Assembly (NCBI RefSeq): GCF_963576675.1
Contig: NC_088916.1
Location: 20,435,501 to 20,499,500, forward strand
DNA from: Euphorbia lathyris
Lineage: Eukaryota > Streptophyta > Magnoliopsida > Malpighiales > Euphorbiaceae
Direction of reading: 5' to 3'
DNA length: 64,000 nucleotides
The notes beneath the pieces were generated by a model. The model made no database searches, was not told the DNA's origin, and saw only the letters and a list, made by a program, of their open reading frames with translations. Shown here piece by piece: positions 56,406-64,000 of this stretch; within the stretch, counting starts at the first letter, position 1, and the number at the start of each line of letters is the position of its first letter. Both the position numbers and the translations under genes were made by a program.

Positions 56406-56970
56406 TTATATTAAATTGCAACTTTTTCCGACCTTTTCCGACTTTTTCTTATTCTCAATCTCAATTCTTTTTTCTTTTCCTTCTCCAACTATAAAATTAT
56501 GCTTCCACATCAGTTGCACAACCTTCCTCACCTTCTCTCTATATTTATCCACCAATTCTGATTTTAAATCACAAACTAACTTTAAAACTTGTTGCCTAAA
56601 TTTCCAAATATAACATACAAGAATTATACAATAAACATATTTGGCTTCCAAATGGCCTTTATCACTTGCTTTCCCTAAGTACTTAAGCCCGGAATCGGGC
56701 CTAGAATCGCTAAAATAATCGATCATTCCTTGTCGAAATAATGATTCTGGATTTCTGACTTTTATGCACTTCTCGAGGTAGGAGATGACAGACTTACTCG
56801 TATTTTTCCAATGAATTACGAGTAAAGAATCAATTGAAACGCGCTAAAAAACATAATCTTTAGATGCTGCTTTCAATCATTCTTTGCAAGTTGATTTGGC
56901 GTTGAAAAGATCGGTGAATGATGTTGAAGCAACTTTGGTGAGAATGTCCGATAGTAAATCTGTTGGTAAG
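56406..56970 (-). pseudogene. F-box/SEL1-like pseudogene, copy H (inverted twin of C)
   Basis: The reverse complement of copy C, with an open C-terminal half of 106 residues (MIDYFSDSRPDSGLKYLGKA, IWKFRQQVLKLVCDLKSELV). It extends about 45 bp further toward the N-terminus than copy C and ends in GTTGGTAAG, joined to a piece of another copy at about 56970. Confidence 0.8.
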
Positions 56971-56999
56971 TCAGAAATCTAGAATCATTATTTGGGAAC

Positions 57000-57265
57000 A
57001 ATGTTTAAAGTTAGTTTGTGATTTCAATTCAGAATTGGTGAATGAATGTAGGGAGAAGGAGAGGTAGGTTGTGCAAATGATGTGGAAGCGTAATTTTATA
57101 GTTGGAGAAGGAGATGAAAAAGAATTGAGATTGAGAAAAAAAAAGTCGAAAAAGGTCGGAAAGATTAGAAAAAATTTATATTAAGTTTGCAGACTAAACG
57201 ATATTTTTTTATCTCCTTCTTCATATTCTTATTATGTTTTTGTTTTATGTCAGGCTTTCTGCCTA
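57000..57265 (+). pseudogene. F-box/SEL1-like pseudogene, copy I (C-terminal tail)
   Basis: Starts TGGGAACAATGTTTAAAG and matches 52290-52570 closely, including the TAG in GAGGTAGGTT. It contains only the last third of the gene plus the 3' flank with GGCTTTCTGCCTAGAATACTG. Confidence 0.78.
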
Positions 57266-57537
57266 GAATACTGAAATATTTTTCGTGTCGTCTGAATATT
57301 TTTTGTGACAGTATTTTAACTGTATGTCATCTGAAAGTGAAAAAAAAAGCGCTCGATTCTCAGATGACATTACGATTACATAATCCTGTCATCCAAAGAA
57401 AACGCGTGTTTTCGTTAAATTTCACTTAGTCAACAGATGACACTTATAATAAATGAATGTCATTGTTTGCCGAAAACAAAAAAGCGGCAAATGAAATTTC
57501 ACTTACGCGGTCAATCCCCAAATTTTAGGCGCTCTTG
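57266..57537. repeat. Noncoding segment X, copy 2
   Basis: A near-identical copy of 52571-52835 (a few substitutions and small indels), ending at the same AATTTTAGGCGCTC. After it the two loci diverge: 52836 enters F-box copy C, 57538 enters unrelated sequence. Confidence 0.8.
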
Positions 57538-58230
57538 TTTGATTGAAATTTTCAGCTGATATATAAACCCTCTCTCTAATCCCAAACCCCATTTTAGGTT
57601 ACGCAAGAGCTTCATCCCTCTCATCCCTCTCTATTGTCATGGCTGATTTGGACATGCAATCACTGGGTGAGCTATAAACACGGTACTGGTAAGTATCTAT
57701 TAATTGGCATTGGTCCTTACTCTCTCTTTTCCTCATCCGATTTACTTTTGTGTATGTCGATTTCAGCAGCTGGAATAAGGATCTATTGATTTTCAAAGCT
57801 ATGATTTAAAAGGTTAGATCTCTCGCTTAGATACTGATTTTATTGTATTCATTGTTAGATTCACCGATGAAATTCTTGGGTCATTATCTTTTTTAACCTA
57901 GGGTAATACATTGCCGGTTGCTGAAGATGTTCTGATTTCTTTTTATTTGAACATAATATTTGCAGGGATAGTAAGAATGCTACATGCGAAGGCTGACTGA
58001 AGAGATTATCAATCGGTTCATGCCTTTAGCATATGGGGAGATTTCTTTAACTTACTGAATATATATTAATGTTAAGTTGGTTTGAACTGATTGGTCATGC
58101 CTTTAGAAGTGCTTGTGTATGTTTGATGTATTGTTTTGGAACCTAGAACTCATTGATTTAGGAAACTAGCCTGATTTAGTATATATATTGTTTGATGTAC
58201 TGTTTTGGAACCTAGGACTCATAGAGTTCA
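57538..58230 (+). other. Possible promoter and first exon of a captured gene
   Basis: A TATA box (GATATATAAACCCTCTC, about 57558-57574) is followed by a C/T-rich leader and ATGGCTGATTTGGACATG (57639). A stop follows after only about a dozen codons (GAGCTATAAAC) unless a donor within CTGGGTGAGC is used. The layout, a pyrimidine-rich leader then ATG within 70 bp of TATA, is that of a plant housekeeping gene start. I cannot identify the protein or find a second exon. Confidence 0.35.
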
Positions 58231-58239
58231 TGTATGAAT

Positions 58240-59220
58240 GATCATTAAGCATGTGCCTGATTAGGCATACTCTAAAGCTTTGAATGTTCTTTGAGATTGG
58301 CACTACTCTTACACCTATGAGTTATATTGCTAGAAGTGATTGAGTATGTGTATGTGTATGAAACATGTTTATGTATGATGTTCTGTTGATGTTTATGTTT
58401 GAGGTTCTGTATGAGTATGTGTACGATTGTTCATTTGGGCATGTAGCTTATTAATCATGCATCAAGTATTTGAGGAACATTGTAAAAGGGTCATTGAGCA
58501 TGTGGCTGGTTAGGCATACTCTAAAGCTTTGAATGTTATTTGAGATTGGCACTACTCTTACACCTATGAGTTATACTGCTAGAAGTGATTGAGTATGTGT
58601 ATGTGTATGAAACATGTTTATGTATAATGTTTTGTTGATGCTTATGTTTGAGGTTCTGTATGAGTATGTGTACGATTGTTCATTTGGGCATGTAGCTTAT
58701 TAATCATGCATCAAGTATTAGAGGAACATTGTAAAAGGGTCATTGAGCATGTGGCTGATTAGGCATACTCTAAAGCTTTGAATGTTCTTTGAGATTGGCA
58801 CTACTCTTACACCTATGAGTTATACTGCTAGAAGTGATTGAGTATGTGTATGTGTATGAAACATGTTTATGTATGATGTTCTGTTGATGTTTATGTTTGA
58901 GGTTCTGTATGAGTATGTGTACGATTGTTCATTTGGGCATGTAGCTTATTAATCATGCATCAAGTATTAGAGGAACATTGTAAAAGGGTCATTGAGCATG
59001 TGGCTGATTAGGCATACTCTAAAGCTTTGAATGTTCATTGTGATTGGCACTACTCTTACACCTATGAGTTATACTGCTAGAAGTGATTGAGTATGTGTAT
59101 GTGTATGATGTTCTGTTGATGTTTATGTTTGAGGTTCTGTATGAGTATGTAGCTTATTAATCACGCATCAAGTATTAGAGGAACATTGTAAAAGGGTCAT
59201 TGAGCATGTATGAAGCATGT
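58240..59220. repeat. 249-bp tandem repeat, about 3.6 copies
   Basis: GAGGTTCTGTATGAGTATG recurs at 58401, 58650, 58899 and 59131, so the period is 249, 249 and then 232 bp. Each unit contains AGTATGTGTATGTGTATG, GCATGTAGCTTATTAATCAT and TTGGCACTACTCTTACACC. The copies are very similar; the last has deletions. No coding potential. Confidence 0.93.
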
Positions 59221-60080
59221 ATTAAAAGGTAAATTTAGGCTAATTGATATCACCATTCTCTTTTTTATTTGAACATGACCTATGATGATAAGTAAGGAAT
59301 AAGTTGTATGCTTGTTATAGCATGTTCACTTGAATAAGTTATCTACTTGTTATAGCATGTTAGGCATACTCCTAAATCTCCATTACTATGTATCATGTCA
59401 CTTGGCTTGTTATGCTTATGGAAAAGTGTTTAACATGGTGATGAAGTTGTACGATTCTAACAACACAAGTTTATGACTAAGCTTGTGGTGACAGTATCAT
59501 GCACTTCATCACCATACTAACTTCATCATGAACTGTACAATCCAAGTGGCAGGTACGTAGTGGTGGCTTTATGATGCTATGAGAACAAGTTTTAGATATG
59601 CACGAATAAGTTGTCTATTTGTTATAACATGTTAGGCATACTCTTAAAGCTGAAAATGTTATGAAGCCATTCAGGATGGTGATGAGATAAGCTTACAATA
59701 TACCTTCCACTTGGCTTGTTATCTGATTGAAATCATTCAGGATGTTGATGGGTTTTCGATGCTATCAGCATAAGTTATGAACTTGATATTATGTTTAGGA
59801 AGGTAGTTGATCATGCATACTCTTAAAGCTGAAAATGATGAACTTGCCTGATTCTTTTCTATTTTAACACGAGTTATGCTGATGAGACATATGTTGGCTT
59901 GTTTTATGTTCTGTTTATGAAGTAACTGATTCAAGAATAGACATATGTTTCATATCAATTTAGCATGTTATTGATGCGTGTCACCTAGTAGTGTTCTTTT
60001 TAACGACGAAATGTATATTACGATGATTGCGTTATGACTATGGATGTGGTCTTTCTAAGTGCTTTGTATCTACTAGACGT
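59221..60080. other. AT-rich spacer with diverged repeat words
   Basis: Words such as AAGTTGTATGCTTGTTATAG, GTTAGGCATACTC and AAAGCTGAAAATG recur irregularly, suggesting older, degenerate relatives of the 249-bp repeat. No gene seen. Confidence 0.5.
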
Positions 60081-61074
60081 CACTACTTAGGGGCAAGTGT
60101 ACCCCGTCGTATCAAGTAATAATCCGGTTAAGACCGGGTATCGAATCCACGGGATTTATAACTGCAAATATTAAACGACTCGGTTTTATACGTTATTTAA
60201 GCGGTGAATACTTTGAGGTTGGTGTGAGACACAACTACAAACTACTCCTAACTACGTGTGAGGCGAATTTATATAACGAAACTCTATGGAGTGATATGAA
60301 TGCGATAAGTTATAATTATGACAAATAATGACTTCTAATGTTTATACGGTTGATGGTTTGCTCGTGCAAAGACGACTACGTGTAGAGAAACCGACCCGTG
60401 AAGTACTTAGACTACGTGGTTCCTAGTCAAGACGTGTCTAATGCTTGGGACCAGAAATTAGGGCCCGTAAGTTCCGTGGTTTGTCAATTCCTAGGGTTTC
60501 CGGTTTGTCACTTTCGGTAAGGCAACACCTATATGAATCCCTAAAAATAGCCCGAATGGCGCCGGAAGTCGCGTTCTCCTACATAACAATCAATTATAAA
60601 TATCAAAACAAGTAACAAACATCAACACATATATAGAAAAGAAGATTATGAATCATAAATTATAAATATGGAAAGTGTAAATATGGATTACAAACAAGCC
60701 TAGTACATAGGATGAGATCAAGCTAATTAGCAAGTGTAAAGGGAAGAATCCACCCTCGGAACTAGCTAACAGGACTCAAAAGACGTCTCTAATGACTTGA
60801 ATGGTGGAGCTCTCAAGCTTGGTGTACGGAGATGGAGCGGGACTTTGATGAAATGCCGGGAGCAACGGACAAGCTCTCGAGATGGAAGAGTTTAGTTACA
60901 CAAAGCCTAAAAACAAATCTAAACTACAACAATCAAAACAAGTATAGTTTTTGCTCTCTCTAATGGTGTGTGTAATGAGTGCTAGTCACTCTTATTTATA
61001 GATCAGGCTAGGGGCAAGATTGTACTTTCACAAGGTGCAAGCATGGAGGAACATAATTTTGTGCAGAAATCCCA

Positions 61075-61470
61075 TAATACGCCCCGCGTATGGTGGAGTA
61101 CGCCCCGCGTGTATGCCCATTCCGTCGGAAATCTCCTGCATGTGGACCAATTCCGGATCTTGATGTCTCAAACACGCCCCGCGTAGGATGGACTGTGCCT
61201 TGCGTGTTTGAGTTTCTGATCTTTTTGCATTGAAGAATTCCTTTACACGCCCTGCGTGTAAGGTGGTGCGCCCCGCGTATGGATCGTTGACTCAGGGAGA
61301 CCATGCAGTCTGACTTTTCAGGATTAGGCAATTATTTTTGACATGTGCTATACGCCTCGCGTATGCTGACTAGATTCCGCGTGGTGCTTGTGGATAGGGC
61401 AATCATTTCTGACTTTATGTTTCACGCCCCGCTTATGGGATGATGCGCCTCGCGTATTTGAGTGGATTTT
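61075..61470. repeat. Cluster of paired ACGCCCCGCGT motifs
   Basis: Nine or so variants of ACGCCCCGCGT occur, arranged as pairs separated by roughly 8-12 bp, at about 61078/61099, 61174/61196, 61250/61267, 61350/61377 and 61422/61446. Pairs recur every 72-100 bp. The surrounding sequence is ordinary AT-rich DNA. Confidence 0.85.
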
Positions 61471-63124
61471 CACTCCTTGCTCGTACCTGAAATACAAATC
61501 TCGGGGCCGAGTTAGCTTGACGTTTTTATTTCCTAAATTACTCAAAAATAAGGGAAATTAACTGAAAGCATGGAATTTATTTTTATTCCGTTATTTTATT
61601 AAAACATTCTATTTTTGTAATTAAACTTATTTGTTTCTTCTAAAATTAACCCGTAAATCACGCTAAAAGATAGGGGTAAAATACCCCTATCAAACCTCCT
61701 CGGACTTTAAAGTTTTACTTGTCCTCAAGTAAAAGAAATCGAAAGACAAGGGATTGAGATTATTAAGAAACAAACCGACGGTTGGTTTTACCAAGTGCGT
61801 GATTTCAAAGTTAAAGTTTTATGCAAAGTTTTCGGCGAGTACCTACGCAAACAATCGAGCGACCAAAACTCGTTTGAAACCTCCATAATTAAAATTAATA
61901 GGCAATAATAACGGGGGTTGATTATCTTTTGAGAACCCGATAATACCTCACCAAGGGATTTCACTCTTACGCTCAAACTTTGGTGGGTCGGTGTTTTAGC
62001 ACTATTCTTTGCACTTACCTGAGATCACTTTTGAGTTTGCATTTTCATCCGGGTTTTTCCTCCTATGTCATGGTTTAGACAATATTAAAAATGAACTCGG
62101 AGGGGGGTTATAATGTGGGTGGCTTTTTAGTGGTTAATTTTTGGAAACTCGAGTTTAAATACCATTTTGGTGATCGCACCGTATTTTTATTTTGGCCTTA
62201 GCGAGTTCATAAGATATACTCGAAATTGCTCGGGTGGAGCTTGAGAATGCCTTTTGCTCTTTATTGTATTTTTCTTTTCTTTTTGTTTTGAGAGCGGCAC
62301 AAAAACGATTTCGAGGGTTTAAGGTGTTTACTTATCAAGGCTTTGGCTTATTTCGGGTGCGAATTGATTTTGTTGGTATTTAAACAGGAGGAAAAAGAGG
62401 GTTAATTGTTAAAAGGGTGTTGACAAGAAAAGTCGGTTAGTAGGCTCAAGGGGGTTTCCTAGAGGTTGATAGAAACGAGAAAAATAAATTAAGAAAAGAA
62501 TTAGACTAAGTGGGTTCGTTTTATCATCTATTGCCATTTTAACCAAAATAGGTGTACTTAACCCGGTATTAGATGCAAACTCTATGACTCGAGTGAAGTC
62601 AAAGCTCTCGAAAATTGTGAAAGAAATAGAGTTCTCGTACGAACTCTTTTAGGCTCAAAAATCCCTCACAAAAATTCAGGTTTAAATTGTGTACTATCGA
62701 ATTGTCGCTAAATTTTCAAACATCCTGTTTTATTGCCTTTTTAAGTTTCGTTATGGAGATGACTTATGGGTTAGGACGCGATGCTTTTGTTTAGTATCAC
62801 CTAGTCTTTACATAAATTCTATAACTTCAAAATTAAGACTTAAATTTCTTAATAGAACCGATCCTTTGTGGTCTGATACTATTTACATTTAAGGTTAGTG
62901 TGTCGGGAAAAATCTTAAGAATCAACCAATTAGTTTAATTATTTTTGTGTCTTTTTCTATTTTTATTTTTGTTTTTGTTAGTGAAAAACAAACTGAAAGT
63001 GCGGGGTTGCACGACCCTCCGCGTTATTAAAATGACGCCTATTGCAAGGGCATCGCAAAAGAAGAAAGAAACAAAAACAAAAATGAGACATGGAATTTAA
63101 AAATTAGGCTCTTCAAAGTTTGGG

Positions 63125-63310
63125 TCCTACGCGAGGCGTGCCCTAGGGGGCGCCCCGCGTAGGCGTTGCGTTTTGAGCTCATTTTGGGCAGAGACCTAAA
63201 TACGCGGGGCGCATGAAGTGGGGTGCCCCGCGTGTTTGAGTTTCTGGGCATTTTATATACAAAAAATGGGGATCACGCGGGGCGTAAAGGCGAGTACGTC
63301 CTGCGTGAAT
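63125..63310. repeat. Second cluster of the ACGCCCCGCGT motif, paired in inverted orientation
   Basis: Three pairs at about 63128/63149, 63202/63224 and 63274/63297. Here the members of a pair are mostly in opposite orientation (ACGCGGGGCG ... GCCCCGCGT), so each pair could form a hairpin. Confidence 0.82.
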
Positions 63311-63502
63311 GTTATTTATGGCAGAGAAACTGTGAAAAATAAACACGAAACATGAACGGAAACCATAAAAATACATTAGATATTAAAACAGAAAGCAAAG
63401 TACATTACAAGAAAACAAAACGAACTAAAACAAAACGAACTGAAATGAATTGAAATAGACATGAAAACACAAAACAAAGAAAAACATAAGAAAAAAAAGA
63501 AA

Positions 63503-64000
63503 CTATGGTTGAGGCGGAGGGGGATTTCCATGGATGTTGAAGTGGGTGTAGAAGGCGTCGAAGTTGGCCCTATCCGCTTGCCTTTGAGCCTCGGAGGCAT
63601 CGAAGTGAGCATCAAGGGCATCGAAGCGGGAGTCGAAGTGAGCCCGATCACGACGTTGGTTATCCTCCAAGATATCCAACCGAGCATAAAGAGCGTTGAA
63701 GTCGTGGAGGACTGAAATTGAGGCCCATATCCGAATCCGAACCCTCCTCCTCGTGTGAGTGGACCGCCCCCGAGGTTTCACCCGGGCCCGAAGTGGAGCG
63801 TCTAAGAGATTTGAAAGCATTCTTCTCCAAGGGCCGAGGTTCAAAACTTGGGAGGCGATCAAGGGCAGCCTCGCCAAGAGCGGAAGTGGCGAAGAGAGTG
63901 ACGAGATGTCCCAACCCGATCTTGCCACGTTTCCGGGTGGAAATATGGTGGAGTTGGACTGCCACAAGATAGGAAAGGTCGTAGGCGCGGTTGTTGGCAC
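63503..64000 (-). pseudogene. C-terminal end of a retroelement ORF (coiled-coil tail), frameshifted
   Basis: Reading in from the right window edge on the minus strand, one frame gives AYDLSYLVAVQLHHISTRKR, GKIGLGHLVTLFA and an acidic linker. Near 63720 homology passes to another frame with YARLDILEDNQRRDRAHFDS, RFDALDAHFDASEAQRQADR and FYTHFNIHGNPPPPQP before the stop at 63503. The first block resembles the C-terminal part of plant retroelement ORFs of the Athila ORF1 or 'putative plant transposon protein' kind. The second is a heptad-like, charged coiled coil with a Pro-rich end. The assignment is tentative; the N-terminal part lies beyond the window. Confidence 0.5.

Larger units (their letters stand above)
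60081..64000 (-). mobile_element. Large LTR-type retroelement, partial, minus strand, runs off the window
   Basis: The left edge has GGGGCAAGTGTACCCCGTCG and GGGTATCGAATCCACGGG, a motif set also seen at 48326-48450 and, as I remember, common in plant Ty3/gypsy-like LTR regions. It is followed by CCTCCTCGGACTTTAAAG and TTGTCCTCAAGTAAAAG (about 61695-61738), two clusters of the ACGCCCCGCGT motif, and at the right edge the C-terminal end of a coding region on the minus strand. Neither LTR boundary nor an RT is in view, so class and borders are uncertain. Confidence 0.5.

Overview
The window is a transposon-dense, AT-rich piece of a plant nuclear genome, most likely a eudicot. The evidence is the content: Ty1/copia elements primed by initiator tRNA, plant L1-type LINEs ending in a zf-RVT and RNase H domain, Au-type SINEs, a CACTA miniature element, a Mutator-like element (MULE), and one intron-containing plant gene. 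I see no rRNA, no free tRNA gene and no CRISPR. Only one gene (42917-47620, minus) looks intact and of host type. Everything else recognisable is mobile or derived from mobile DNA.

Layout. 1-1525: AT-rich flank. 1526-7131: decayed LINE, its endonuclease split by a 387-bp CACTA miniature element (2949-3335). 8502-24330: Ty1/copia element A (202-bp LTRs, TSD TATAT). Inside A lie a solo LTR (11500-12851, TSD CCATC) and a complete second copia element B (14313-23845, about 1.87-kb LTRs, TSD CGAAC). Both insertions interrupt the A polyprotein at points where the frame rejoins exactly.

24575-37202: the most interesting object, a 12.6-kb Mutator-like element with matching 49-bp inverted terminal sequences. 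A gene starts just inside each terminus and the two converge, as in maize MuDR. The left gene is a FAR1/MULE transposase with a C-terminal OTU protease domain; the right gene encodes a plant mobile domain (PMD) protein. Each has a tiny first exon followed by a GC-rich, hairpin-forming first intron, and a minisatellite lies between their 3' ends. PMD exon 2 is split by five head-to-tail 1.12-kb units carrying degenerate F-box/SEL1-like gene copies.

37203-48510: three Au SINEs (two inside introns of the host gene), a TRIM-like fragment, an internally deleted LINE, and a MULE-type MITE with a perfect 9-bp TSD. 48511-57537: more F-box pseudogene copies, a 5'-truncated LINE inserted into one of them (TSD of 12 bp), and an inverted duplication with arms of about 1 kb. 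57538-60070: unexplained sequence with a 249-bp tandem repeat. 60080-64000: part of a large retroelement on the minus strand with arrays of a paired ACGCCCCGCGT motif and the C-terminal end of a coding region.

Decay follows one pattern: in the LINE, both copia elements and the MULE, nearly all in-frame stops are single C-to-T or G-to-A changes, as expected from deamination of methylated cytosine in silenced transposons. All counts and alignments were made by eye.
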